This document shows positions 35,360-44,073 of a stretch of DNA of 64,000 nt, piece by piece. The notes under the pieces were generated by a model that did not search any database, was not told the DNA's origin, and saw nothing but the letters and a program-made list of their open reading frames with translations. Within the stretch, counting starts at the first letter, position 1. Every line of letters starts with the position of its first letter. Source of the stretch: Bacteroidetes bacterium UBA1935 (GTDB lineage Bacteria; Bacteroidota; Bacteroidia; Chitinophagales; Chitinophagaceae); assembly GCA_002337045.1 (NCBI GenBank), contig DDFF01000008.1:124001-188000 (forward strand), written 5' to 3'. Made by a program: the position numbers and the translations under genes.

Positions 35360-36874
35360 ATGAATCGCAGCATCAAATCGGCACTGATATCTGTTTTTTA
35401 CAAAGATGGTCTGGAACCAATTGTTCGTAAACTGAATGAACTGGGTGTTACTATCTATTCTACAGGTGGTACCCAAACATTTGTTGAAAACCTTGGTATC
35501 CCTTGTGTTCCGGTTGAAGATGTAACAAGCTATCCGTCTATACTAGGTGGCCGTGTTAAAACACTGCACCCGAAAGTATTTGGTGGTATCCTTGCCCGCC
35601 GCGATTTTGAAGATGATCAAAAACACGTACAGGAATTCGAAATTCCTTTGCTGGACCTTGTGATTGTAGACCTGTATCCGTTTGAGGAAACAGTAAAGAG
35701 TACTACAGACGAAAAAGCAATCATCGAAAAAATAGACATCGGTGGTGTATCGCTGATACGTGCGGCTGCTAAAAACCATAAAGATGTGTGCATCGTGGCG
35801 TCTCGCAACCAGTATGACGAACTGCTGGAATTGCTGAACACTAAAAATGGTGAAACAGCACTGGAAGACCGCAGGAAGATGGCTGCTGCCGCATTTGTAG
35901 AATGTGCGCATTATGATGTTGCCATCGCAGACTATTTTGTAAAAGGTACAGACACTGCAGAATTCCAACTGGCGGTAGCTAATAAGCAGCCATTGCGCTA
36001 TGGCGAAAACCCACATCAGGCGGCTGCTTTCTATGGCGATATTGATGCGCTGTTTACAAAACTGAACGGTAAAGAACTTTCTTATAACAACTTGGTAGAC
36101 ATAGATGCTGCGTGCCAGATTATGTCTGAATTCTCAAATCCTGCTTTTGCTATCATAAAACACACAAATGTGTGTGGTGTTGCAGAACGCAGCGATGTAG
36201 TAACTGCTTGGGAAGCCGCATTGGCAGGCGACCCTGAAAGCGCATTTGGTGGTGTGCTGGTTACCAACCAACCTATCAACATGGCGGTTGCACAGAAAAT
36301 AAACGAACTGTTTTTTGAAGTACTGATTACTCCATCTTTTGATGAAGATGCATTAGCATTGCTGAAAAGCAAGAAAAACCGCATACTGTTGCAACAGAAA
36401 GCAAGCTTCTATCCTGAAAAAGAATACAAACGCATATTGAATGGTGTACTTGTACAGGCTGCAGACAAATCAAACTATGCAGACTGGACAGAAGCAGGCG
36501 CACGCAATACTACTGAAGCTGAAAGGGCTGATTTGGCATTTGCGAACATCATCTGCAAGCACCTGAAATCTAACGCCATTGCATTGGTAAAAGACAAGCA
36601 ATTGGTAGGTAAAGGCTGCGGACAAACAAGCCGTATAGATGCGCTGCGTCAATCGCTGGAAAAAGCCAAACAATTCGGCTTCGACCTGAATGGTGCAGTA
36701 CTGGCTTCGGATGCATTCTTCCCGTTTGATGACTGTGCTTGCATGGCACATCAGGCAGGTATTATGGCACTGATTCAGCCGGGTGGTTCTGTTCGCGATA
36801 ATGATACCATCCAGTATTGTAAAGACAATAACATGGCGTTGGTAATGACAGGCGTTCGTCACTTTAAACACTAA
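35360..36874 (+). CDS. purH: Bifunctional AICAR formyltransferase/IMP cyclohydrolase
   Basis: The 504-residue enzyme performs the last two steps of IMP synthesis. The N-terminal cyclohydrolase (MGS-like) domain has SALISVFYKDGLEPIV, TGGTQTFVE and GGRVKTLHPKVFGG. The C-terminal transformylase domain has LRYGENPHQAAAFY, IIKHTNVCGVAE, ESAFGGVL, SDAFFPFDD and the ending VMTGVRHFKH. Length and order match the family. A GNAT gene follows after 19 bp. Confidence 0.97.
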   Translation: MNRSIKSALISVFYKDGLEPIVRKLNELGVTIYSTGGTQTFVENLGIPCVPVEDVTSYPSILGGRVKTLHPKVFGGILARRDFEDDQKHVQEFEIPLLDLVIVDLYPFEETVKSTTDEKAIIEKIDIGGVSLIRAAAKNHKDVCIVASRNQYDELLELLNTKNGETALEDRRKMAAAAFVECAHYDVAIADYFVKGTDTAEFQLAVANKQPLRYGENPHQAAAFYGDIDALFTKLNGKELSYNNLVDIDAACQIMSEFSNPAFAIIKHTNVCGVAERSDVVTAWEAALAGDPESAFGGVLVTNQPINMAVAQKINELFFEVLITPSFDEDALALLKSKKNRILLQQKASFYPEKEYKRILNGVLVQAADKSNYADWTEAGARNTTEAERADLAFANIICKHLKSNAIALVKDKQLVGKGCGQTSRIDALRQSLEKAKQFGFDLNGAVLASDAFFPFDDCACMAHQAGIMALIQPGGSVRDNDTIQYCKDNNMALVMTGVRHFKH

Positions 36875-36893
36875 TTTATTATATTCACAGTCT

Positions 36894-37445
36894 ATGGTAT
36901 CTATCCTCATAGACGATGACTTGCTACTGCGCTCGTATCAGCTGGAAGACGCTGCCGAACTGTTTCGTTCGGTAGAGGAGTCTCGCCAGCACCTGCGCCC
37001 GTGGCTGATATGGGTAGACGGTACAACCAAACCCGAGCATTCGCAACAGTTTATACAGCTTTCGCTGCAACAGCAAAACAATCAGGAAGCACTTGCGTTG
37101 GGCATCTTTCATAAAAGAAAGATAATAGGCGGTATAGGCATGCACCAGTGGGACCATACACTGCAAAAAGCGCAACTTGGCTATTGGATAAGTAAGGAAT
37201 ACGAGGGCAGAGGAATTGTATCTGCCTGCCTTGAAAGATTTATTGATTTCCTGTTTGAGAAAGTAGGGCTGAATAAGCTGGAAATTCACTTTGTAACAAG
37301 CAATAAACGCAGTGCCGTAATTGCAGAGAAGCAGGGTTTTAAAGTAGAAGGCATTATCCGCGATAGCTATATTATGAATGGTATGTTTACCGACCTTGCG
37401 ATAACAGGCCTGCTAAAGAAAGAATGGAAAGAACGTAAAAAATAA
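36894..37445 (+). CDS. RimJ/RimL-like GNAT N-acetyltransferase
   Basis: The 183-residue single-domain GNAT acetyltransferase opens with a RimL-type beginning (LLLRSYQLEDAAELFRSVEE). Its acetyl-CoA pyrophosphate-binding loop is LGYWISKEYEGRGIVSACLE, and the C-terminus has NKRSAVIAEKQGFKVEGIIR. RimL-type members acetylate N-terminal alanines of ribosomal proteins, but many relatives act on other amines, so the substrate is open. It shares a bidirectional terminator with the convergent lpxD-like gene. Confidence 0.9.
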   Translation: MVSILIDDDLLLRSYQLEDAAELFRSVEESRQHLRPWLIWVDGTTKPEHSQQFIQLSLQQQNNQEALALGIFHKRKIIGGIGMHQWDHTLQKAQLGYWISKEYEGRGIVSACLERFIDFLFEKVGLNKLEIHFVTSNKRSAVIAEKQGFKVEGIIRDSYIMNGMFTDLAITGLLKKEWKERKK

Positions 37446-37474
37446 AGCCTCGTTTATCGGGGCTTTATTTTTAT
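37441..37474. terminator. Bidirectional terminator, GNAT / lpxD-like
   Basis: 12-bp stem AATAAAGCCTCG/CGGGGCTTTATT (one G-T pair) with loop TTTAT; T/A-rich on both sides. The stem begins inside the GNAT stop region. Confidence 0.75.
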
Positions 37475-38418
37475 GCTTTCTCGTTCAGCTTCTCCCATAT
37501 TTCAGGAATACGCTTCACCCAGTTCAGTTCTTTCATTTTTGATTTGGCATCTTCTACAGGGCTGCCAAAGTATATTTTACCGCCTTCTATGGTTTGTGCC
37601 ACACCGCTCTGTGCATATACAATAGCGCCTTTGCCAATTGTCAGGTCTTTGCTAACACCTACCTGTCCCCATAGTATAACTTCATCTTCTATTATGGCTT
37701 TACCACCAACACCTACTTGTGCTGCAAACAGACAATTCTTGCCAATTACAGCACCGTGGCCAATGTGTATATGGTTGTCGAACTTAGTACCCATGCCAAT
37801 GATGGTGTCACCACTCACGCCTTTATCAATTGTGCAGCAAGCACCTATTTCCACATTGTCTTCAATTATCACACGGCCACAGCTTTCCAGCTTGTCGTAC
37901 TGCGCAGCACGCTCTTTACGACGTTTGAAGTAGAAAGCATCTGCACCAATTACAGTGTTTGCATGTATAATAACATTGTCGCCTATCACACAATGGTCGT
38001 AGATAACTACATTGCCGTGTATCAGACAGTTTTTACCAATCATTACATGATTGCCCACAACTACACCCGGCTGCAGGTGGGTACCTTCGCCTATGACGGC
38101 CGTTTCGCTTATTTGCTTATCAGATAGTACAAAGCTGCGGAAATGAGTAACGATTTTCACATATGCACTGAAAGGATCATCGCAAACCAATAGTGTTTTA
38201 CCCTCAGGGCATTCTACCTCTTTATTGATGATGATGATGGTAGCGGCAGAGTTAAGACACTTGCTATAGTATTTTTCAAAATCAACGAAAGAAATATCGC
38301 CCGATTCTACTTTATGTATCTCGTTGATGCCTGTAGCTAATTGCGTAGTATTGCCCACCAGTTTAGCTCCCGTAAATTCGGCCAGCCACTGTACCGAAAC
38401 CCCTTTTTCAAACTTCAT
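37471..38418 (-). CDS. LpxD-like left-handed beta-helix acyltransferase
   Basis: The 315-residue protein has an LpxD-type uridine-binding N-terminal domain (VESGDISFVDFEKYYSKCLN) and then a hexapeptide-repeat left-handed beta-helix (VIGEGTHLQPGVVVGNHVMI and further repeats). The loop HIHIGHGAVIGKN keeps a His where LpxD has its catalytic base. The normally glycine-rich GADGFGF loop reads GADAFYFKRRKERAAQYDKL, unlike canonical LpxD. Some Bacteroidota carry such a second LpxD-like protein besides true LpxD. It probably acylates a sugar nucleotide. ATG 38418 chosen. Confidence 0.82.
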   Translation of the reverse strand: MKFEKGVSVQWLAEFTGAKLVGNTTQLATGINEIHKVESGDISFVDFEKYYSKCLNSAATIIIINKEVECPEGKTLLVCDDPFSAYVKIVTHFRSFVLSDKQISETAVIGEGTHLQPGVVVGNHVMIGKNCLIHGNVVIYDHCVIGDNVIIHANTVIGADAFYFKRRKERAAQYDKLESCGRVIIEDNVEIGACCTIDKGVSGDTIIGMGTKFDNHIHIGHGAVIGKNCLFAAQVGVGGKAIIEDEVILWGQVGVSKDLTIGKGAIVYAQSGVAQTIEGGKIYFGSPVEDAKSKMKELNWVKRIPEIWEKLNEKA

Positions 38419-38505
38419 AAACCCAAAAAGTTTGTGCAAAAGTACGATAAGCCGATTTCATTATTGCACCAAGTTTTCAGACCTTTAGCTGATAATCTCA
38501 TACGC

Positions 38506-39324
38506 TTGCGCTACACCAACCTGAACGGTAAAATAACAGAGGCAGAAAATGCAATGGTATCGGTAGATAACAGGTCTTTCCGCTATGGCTACGGCCTGTT
38601 TGAAACCATGCTTATTAAGGACGGTAAAATAGCGTTGGCTTCATACCACTGGGAAAGGTTGACGGTAGGGTTGAAAGCACTGCATCTGGAACTTCCGAAG
38701 CTGCTGACAATTACTATACTTGAGGAAGAAGTGCTCAAAACTGTACGAAAAAATAAGCTGGAACATTTATGTAGGGTACGCTTGCAGCTATATGCAGATG
38801 ATGGCGGTTTGTTTGATGGGAAAAGCCAAAAACCGCAATACATAATTGAATGCTATCCGTTGGAAGAGCATATATTTCAGTTGAATGAAGCAGGGCTTGT
38901 TATGGGCATTGCGCAGGAGCTTGCAAAGGCAAATGATAGCATCGCCAACCACAAAACCACTAATGCACTTGTGTATGCACTGGCTGCACAACTGGCAAAA
39001 GAAAACAAGTGGAATGACGCGCTGATACTGAACAGTGCAGGAAATATTATTGAAACTACTATAGCTAATATCTTCTGGATAAAAGATAATGTAATATATA
39101 CCCCGCCGTTGTCTGAAGGCTGCATCAGTGGCGTGATGCGCAGGTATATCATGGAGCATACTGAGGCGGTAGAACAATTATTGACGCCAGCCGTTTTAAA
39201 ACATGCTGATGGGGTTTTTATCAGCAATGCCATCCGCAGAATAAAGTGGGTAGCAGCCATAGGAAATAATACATATAGTAAAAATGCTGTTGTTGCATTT
39301 GCCAATAGCATGAAGTGGCAATAA
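38506..39324 (+). CDS. Class IV (branched-chain/D-amino-acid type) aminotransferase
   Basis: The 272-residue PLP enzyme of fold type IV has an N-terminal NLNGKITEAENAMVSVDNRS then FRYGYGLFETMLIKDG. The PLP Lys region is HKTTNALVYALAAQLAKENK, and SAGNIIETTIANIFWIKDN is followed by PPLSEGCISGVMR. It could be a branched-chain aminotransferase or 4-amino-4-deoxychorismate lyase. The start is uncertain: homology places it at the TTG at 38506, since the nearest upstream in-frame ATG (38341) would overlap the divergent lpxD-like gene. No clear ribosome-binding site. Confidence 0.8.
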   Translation: MRYTNLNGKITEAENAMVSVDNRSFRYGYGLFETMLIKDGKIALASYHWERLTVGLKALHLELPKLLTITILEEEVLKTVRKNKLEHLCRVRLQLYADDGGLFDGKSQKPQYIIECYPLEEHIFQLNEAGLVMGIAQELAKANDSIANHKTTNALVYALAAQLAKENKWNDALILNSAGNIIETTIANIFWIKDNVIYTPPLSEGCISGVMRRYIMEHTEAVEQLLTPAVLKHADGVFISNAIRRIKWVAAIGNNTYSKNAVVAFANSMKWQ

Positions 39325-39350
39325 TTGGTACATCATCCCGATTATCACAT

Positions 39351-39358
39351 TAACTTTG
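39351..39358 (+). promoter_or_regulatory. gltX -7 promoter element TAACTTTG
   Basis: Exact TAnnTTTG followed by only 7 bases (CAGCCTT) before the gltX ATG. A TTG at 39325-39327 is 23 bp upstream, longer than ideal. Confidence 0.6.
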
Positions 39359-39365
39359 CAGCCTT

Positions 39366-40889
39366 ATGAGTAGCAACGTTCGAGTTCGTTTTGCACCGAG
39401 TCCTACAGGTGGTTTGCACCTTGGCGGCGTGCGTACTGTTTTATATAATTATCTGTTTGCAAAGCACCATGGTGGTGAGTTTGTGTTGCGTATAGAAGAT
39501 ACAGACCAGACTCGTTATGTAGAAGGTGCAGAACAATATATCTACAATTGCCTTAGCTGGTGTGGGTTGGAGCCAGACGAAAGTCCGCTGAAAGGTGGCC
39601 CACATGCGCCATACCGCCAAAGCGAGCGTAAAGCATCCTACTACCAATATGCCAAGCAACTGGTAGATGCAGGACATGCATATTATGCCTTTGATACGCC
39701 CGAAGAACTGGAAGCAATGCGAGCCAATCTGAAAACAGAAGCTAACCCCACACCGCAGTACGATGCTAAAGTGCGTATGCAGATGCGAAACTCTGAGGCA
39801 TTGGGTATAGCAGAAGCACAGAAGCTGATAGATGCAGGAACACCATACGTAGTGCGCATCAAAATGCCACAGAATGAGCAAGTGGTGTTTACAGACATGA
39901 TACGTGGTGAAGTGCATTTTGATACCAATCTGGTAGATGATAAAGTATTGCTGAAAGCGGACGGTATGCCTACTTATCACCTGGCAGTGGTTGTAGATGA
40001 CTACCTGATGGGGATTACGCATGCCTTCCGTGGAGAGGAGTGGCTGCCAAGTGCTCCTGTACATATTTTGTTATGGAGAAATCTTGGATGGGGCGATAAA
40101 ATGCCTGAATGGGCACATCTGCCACTGATACTGAAACCTGATGGGCATGGAAAGCTGAGCAAGCGCGATGGTGAACGTCTGGGCTTCCCAGTATTTGCCA
40201 TGAATTGGAAAGATCCTAAAACGGGTGAGCTGACACAGGGTTTCCGCGAGCGTGGTTTCTTGCCGGAAGCATTTATCAATATCCTAGCAATGCTCGGTTG
40301 GAATGCAGGGACTGAGCAGGAGATATTCTCTATGGATGAACTGATTGAGAAGTTCTCTATAAGCCGTGTACATAAAGGTGGTGCCAAGTTTGACTATGAA
40401 AAGGCAAAATGGTACAACCATCAATACATTCAACGCAAATCAGATGCAGAGCTGGTGCAGCTTGCTAAACCATATATAACTGCAAATGGTGTAACAACAG
40501 AAGATGCTTATCTCGAAAAAGTAGTAGGACTTATTAAAGAACGCTGTACGTTACTTCCAGACTTCTGGGAACAAGGACATTTCTTCTTTAAAACCCCTGA
40601 AATAACCGAGCTCGGTGCTATTAAGGATAAATGGAACGAGCAGAAGAAAGCTTTCTTTGAAAGCTGGATAGCAGGGCTGGATGCAGTTACTGACTGGACA
40701 CACGAGGCACTTGAGGCTAATTTCAACGAAGTAATGGCTGCTAATGGGCTTAAAAAGGGTGATGTTTTACTGCCGCTACGTATAATGTTGGTAGGAGGTA
40801 AGTACGGGCCCGGAGTATTCCATATTGCGGAAATGATTGGTAAAGGAGAGTTGGGTAAACGGTTGAGCAACGCTATTGCATTACTTTAA
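39366..40889 (+). CDS. gltX: Glutamyl-tRNA synthetase
   Basis: The 507-residue class I synthetase charges tRNA-Glu. HIGH-region: RFAPSPTGGLHLGGVRTVLY. KMSKS-region: DGHGKLSKRDGERLGFPVFA, where KLSKR is the KMSKS variant. The glutamate-site FVLRIEDTDQTR and the catalytic-core GVNLHLAVVVDD-like segment (YHLAVVVDDYLMGITHAFRG) are present. A C-terminal anticodon-binding alpha-helical domain completes it. It starts 41 bp after the aminotransferase, with its own -7 element, and has a bidirectional terminator downstream. Confidence 0.97.
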   Translation: MSSNVRVRFAPSPTGGLHLGGVRTVLYNYLFAKHHGGEFVLRIEDTDQTRYVEGAEQYIYNCLSWCGLEPDESPLKGGPHAPYRQSERKASYYQYAKQLVDAGHAYYAFDTPEELEAMRANLKTEANPTPQYDAKVRMQMRNSEALGIAEAQKLIDAGTPYVVRIKMPQNEQVVFTDMIRGEVHFDTNLVDDKVLLKADGMPTYHLAVVVDDYLMGITHAFRGEEWLPSAPVHILLWRNLGWGDKMPEWAHLPLILKPDGHGKLSKRDGERLGFPVFAMNWKDPKTGELTQGFRERGFLPEAFINILAMLGWNAGTEQEIFSMDELIEKFSISRVHKGGAKFDYEKAKWYNHQYIQRKSDAELVQLAKPYITANGVTTEDAYLEKVVGLIKERCTLLPDFWEQGHFFFKTPEITELGAIKDKWNEQKKAFFESWIAGLDAVTDWTHEALEANFNEVMAANGLKKGDVLLPLRIMLVGGKYGPGVFHIAEMIGKGELGKRLSNAIALL

Positions 40890-40908
40890 ATTGAATTATA
40901 CTATAAAT

Positions 40909-40941
40909 AAAAATGGCTTCCATCTGGAAGCCATTTTTATT
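40909..40941. terminator. Bidirectional terminator, gltX / Omp28-like
   Basis: 13-bp stem AAAAATGGCTTCC/GGAAGCCATTTTT around ATCT, with T/A tracts on both sides, between convergent genes. Confidence 0.8.
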
Positions 40942-40963
40942 TATATAAGTTCTGAATAAAAAA

Positions 40964-42094
40964 TTATTGCAGAACGATTTTTTGAGTTTGTCTGCTACCA
41001 CTTTCAGATACAACTTCCAGAATGTATGTACCAGAAGCCAGATTGTAAAGAGCAGTTTTGAATTGCATAGTGTGAGCGCCTTGAACGTCAACACTAGAAT
41101 ATGGAGTTGCTACTTTTTGACCTGACAGATTGTAAACATTCATTGATACTTTTTCTGTAGTAGGTGTATTGTATTCAACATAAACAACATCACCAACTTT
41201 TGCAGGTGTAGGGTATACGTTGAGGATGCTCAGGTTGTTATTATTTACTTCATTAACACCTGTTTTGAAGAAACCTGAAAGTTTCATCATTTCAGCGTTG
41301 ATGATTTCTCTTTGTGTAGTAACAGTAGTGCCATTGTATGAAACATATGCTACAACCCTTAAGTTTTTCTTAACCCAAGTAGGATCAACAGTGAAAGTTA
41401 CTTTTTTAGTGTATTTAGTACCTATTACCGGTGTTGCAGGAATTACACCTGAAAAACCCCATGTAGTACCTAAAGTTTTGCGAAGTACGTTGTTGTGAAC
41501 ATATCCGTCAGCGGCGTATGTTAGCGGGCTTTTACCACCTTTAGGACCACCAGAGAAGTTGATTTGCTTTAAAACACCGTCAGCTTTGATACTGTCTTCA
41601 ATAACCATGAAGTTTACCGTAATAGGTACACCTGCAGTAGGAGCAGCAGTAAATTGAACAATGATGTCAGCTTCGTATGTGTCACTACCTTTATCAACAC
41701 GATTAGCTATACCAACAGATGCAATAGCGGGCTTAGCTTTTTGAGTGCTATATGCTGCACTCCAAGAACCTCTACCCATAGCTACTGTTGTGTTAGAACT
41801 ATACTTAACGTAGTCAACAGATCCGGCAGGATAGCCTGAAGGTTGTGCAGCAGCATCAAATGCATCACCTTCCGCAGTTTTAAGCGGGCTGGTAGATGGC
41901 GTGTACGAGCCAGTGTGAATTTGTATCGGAATGAAGTTAGTAGGGTCTGAAGCTAGCATGCCCTCAATAACTGTTGTACCGTCTGTACAAAACTGACAGT
42001 TAACACCAGTGTAGTCATGAAGGATAACCTTCTTAGTTTGTGCATTTGCACCAACTGCTGCCAAAGCGAATGAAGCGAGTAATAATTTTTTCAT
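40964..42094 (-). CDS. Omp28-like protein with T9SS type A sorting domain
   Basis: The 376-residue exported protein has a signal peptide (MKKLLLASFALAAVGANAQ). An Omp28-type thioredoxin-like domain follows, with CxxC in LHDYTGVNCQFCTDGT and PIQIHTGSYTP. A beta-sandwich region is next. The C-terminal about 80 residues form a T9SS type A sorting domain (LSILNVYPTPAKVGDVVYV, MNVYNLSGQKV, LASGTYILEV, ending QTQKIVLQ). It should leave the cell through T9SS and be surface-attached or released. The CxxC may act in thiol/disulfide exchange on the surface, but this is inference. Confidence 0.9.
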   Translation of the reverse strand: MKKLLLASFALAAVGANAQTKKVILHDYTGVNCQFCTDGTTVIEGMLASDPTNFIPIQIHTGSYTPSTSPLKTAEGDAFDAAAQPSGYPAGSVDYVKYSSNTTVAMGRGSWSAAYSTQKAKPAIASVGIANRVDKGSDTYEADIIVQFTAAPTAGVPITVNFMVIEDSIKADGVLKQINFSGGPKGGKSPLTYAADGYVHNNVLRKTLGTTWGFSGVIPATPVIGTKYTKKVTFTVDPTWVKKNLRVVAYVSYNGTTVTTQREIINAEMMKLSGFFKTGVNEVNNNNLSILNVYPTPAKVGDVVYVEYNTPTTEKVSMNVYNLSGQKVATPYSSVDVQGAHTMQFKTALYNLASGTYILEVVSESGSRQTQKIVLQ

Positions 42095-42239
42095 TGTAGT
42101 TGTAGTTTTTAAATATTGAGTGTTTACGAATATAAGAAGATTTGAACAAAAACAATATAATTATTAATCTTTTTTTAATATTGTCATTTTAACATATGTG
42201 ATAGGTGAGCCGAGCATATATAGCCTTGTAGAAAATAGC

Positions 42240-42247
42240 TACATTTG
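42240..42247 (+). promoter_or_regulatory. glyS -7 promoter element TACATTTG
   Basis: Exact TAnnTTTG followed by 7 bases (CGCCGTT) and the glyS ATG at 42255, so an in-frame GTG at 42198 would lie upstream of the transcript. Confidence 0.6.
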
Positions 42248-42254
42248 CGCCGTT

Positions 42255-43694
42255 ATGGCAAATGATAATAAGCTACAAAGCATTATAGCACATTGTAAAG
42301 AGTACGGATTTGTATTTCAAAGCAGCGAAATTTATGACGGATTGAGCGCTGTTTATGATTATGGGCAGTATGGCGTAGAATTGAAAAAGAATATACGTGA
42401 CTATTGGTGGAACAGTATGACACGTATGCATGACAATATAGTTGGTATTGATGCTGCCATCTTTATGCATCCAACTGTATGGAAAGCCAGCGGACACGTT
42501 GATAATTTCAGCGACCCGATGATTGATAATAAAGACAGCAAAAAACGCTATCGCGTAGATCATCTGATAGAAGGCTATGCAGAAACATTACCCGCTGCTG
42601 ATGCAGAAGCACTAATTAAAAAAATGGAGCAATTGCTGGAAGCAGATGATTTTGCAGGGTTGAAATCGCTCATAGAAGACAATAAGATTAAATGCAGCGT
42701 TAGTGATACTTGTAATTGGACAGATGTTCGTCAGTTCAATCTCATGTTCTCTACAGAGATGGGTGCAGTAGCATCTGATAATCCGGAGGATAACAAAGTG
42801 TATCTACGTCCTGAAACGGCGCAAGGTATATTCGTAAACTTCCTGAATGTGCAGAAGACAGGCCGTATGAAAATACCATTCGGTATTGCACAAACGGGTA
42901 AGGCTTTCCGCAATGAAATAGTGGCACGTGGTTTCATCTTCCGTATGCGCGAGTTTGAACAGATGGAGATGCAATTCTTTGTACGCCCTGGTACACAAAA
43001 AGAATGGTACGAATACTGGAAAGAAGCACGTATGAAATGGCACCTGAGTCTGGGTATTCCTGCTGACCGGTATCGTTTTCACGACCATGTAAAACTAGCG
43101 CACTATGCAGATGCCGCATGCGATATAGAATATGATTTCCCGATGGGCTTTAAAGAAGTAGAAGGTATACACAGCCGTACAGACTTCGATTTGAAGAGTC
43201 ATCAGGAATACAGCGGAAAAAAACTAACTTATTTCGATACTGAAATAAACCAACACTACGTTCCGTATGTTATCGAAACATCTATTGGACTAGACCGTAC
43301 GGTTATGATGCTATTGAGTGAGGCGTATCAGGAAGAAGATTTGAGCACAGAAGAAAAACAAGATAGCCGTGTTGTATTGAAGTTTCCAGCGGTAGTAGCA
43401 CCAATCAAACTGGCTGTATTGCCACTAACTAAAAAAGATGGCATGCCGGAAATAGCACGAGAGCTGATGGATACTTGCCGTCCTTATTTTAAATGCTTCT
43501 ACGAAGAAAAAGATTCGATAGGTAAACGCTACCGAAGGCAGGATGCCATTGGTACTCCATTCTGCGTAACTATTGATGGTCAGACCAAAGAAGACCAAAC
43601 GGTTACAATACGCTATAGAGATACCATGTTGCAGGAGCGCGTACCGCTTTCTGAGGTAAAAGACATAGTGTTGAAAGCAATGCAAACTTTATAA
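42255..43694 (+). CDS. glyS: Glycyl-tRNA synthetase, single-chain alpha2 type
   Basis: The 479-residue class II synthetase is of the eukaryote/archaeal-like type (not the alpha2beta2 bacterial type) that Bacteroidota use. Motif 1-2 regions: YLRPETAQGIFVNFLNVQ and GKAFRNEIVARGFIFRMREF, then EQMEMQFFVRPG. Motif 3: YVIETSIGLDRTVMMLLSE. The C-terminal anticodon-binding domain includes LKFPAVVAPIKLAVLPL. The ATG at 42255 fits both the family and the promoter. A terminator follows directly. Confidence 0.96.
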   Translation: MANDNKLQSIIAHCKEYGFVFQSSEIYDGLSAVYDYGQYGVELKKNIRDYWWNSMTRMHDNIVGIDAAIFMHPTVWKASGHVDNFSDPMIDNKDSKKRYRVDHLIEGYAETLPAADAEALIKKMEQLLEADDFAGLKSLIEDNKIKCSVSDTCNWTDVRQFNLMFSTEMGAVASDNPEDNKVYLRPETAQGIFVNFLNVQKTGRMKIPFGIAQTGKAFRNEIVARGFIFRMREFEQMEMQFFVRPGTQKEWYEYWKEARMKWHLSLGIPADRYRFHDHVKLAHYADAACDIEYDFPMGFKEVEGIHSRTDFDLKSHQEYSGKKLTYFDTEINQHYVPYVIETSIGLDRTVMMLLSEAYQEEDLSTEEKQDSRVVLKFPAVVAPIKLAVLPLTKKDGMPEIARELMDTCRPYFKCFYEEKDSIGKRYRRQDAIGTPFCVTIDGQTKEDQTVTIRYRDTMLQERVPLSEVKDIVLKAMQTL

Positions 43695-43699
43695 GTATC

Positions 43700-43725
43700 A
43701 GCCGCCTTATTTGGCGGCTTTTTTG
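43700..43725 (+). terminator. Intrinsic terminator after glyS
   Basis: 7-bp stem AGCCGCC/GGCGGCT with loop TTATTT, followed by T7. Confidence 0.8.
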
Positions 43726-43729
43726 TATT

Positions 43730-44053
43730 ATGAATATGGATCAAGAGCAAGAAATAGTAAACAGGGAGCTGGAAGCTGAATATGGAATTTCTCTGCACGG
43801 TATTGTATCTGAACAGGAAATAATAGAAAGCCTTGCTCTGCAGGTGGGGGCTATTGCTGCAAAAGGGCCAGATGCTTTTTTTCAGTTGATGTACAGGCTG
43901 GATATTCCCGAAAAAAAACTAACCCTTGCTATGATAGATAAAGAAGCAGCTATAGAAATAGCTAAACTGATATATAACAGGCAATTACAAAAAGTAAGGA
44001 GTAGGGCATTTTATAAAAAAAGTCATAAAAATGATGACGATTTAGCATGGTGA
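43730..44053 (+). CDS. Small cytoplasmic protein of unknown function
   Basis: The 107-residue protein has no signal peptide or membrane segment. It is helix-rich: QEQEIVNRELEAEYGISLHG, SLALQVGAIAAKGPDAFFQL, RLDIPEKKLTL, then a basic stretch and a final acidic NDDDLAW. It could be a conserved Bacteroidota protein; no domain recognised. It starts 4 bp after the glyS terminator and its stop is 20 bp before the MbnP-like start, so it may be the first gene of that transcript. ATG 43736 is an alternative start. Confidence 0.7.
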   Translation: MNMDQEQEIVNRELEAEYGISLHGIVSEQEIIESLALQVGAIAAKGPDAFFQLMYRLDIPEKKLTLAMIDKEAAIEIAKLIYNRQLQKVRSRAFYKKSHKNDDDLAW

Positions 44054-44073
44054 TATTTCGTAATTTAGTAGGT

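Noticed and set aside
38341..38505. N-terminal extension of the class IV aminotransferase from ATG 38341
   Set aside because: It overlaps the divergent lpxD-like gene and adds a sequence not seen in the family; a TTG at 38506 fits the domain start.
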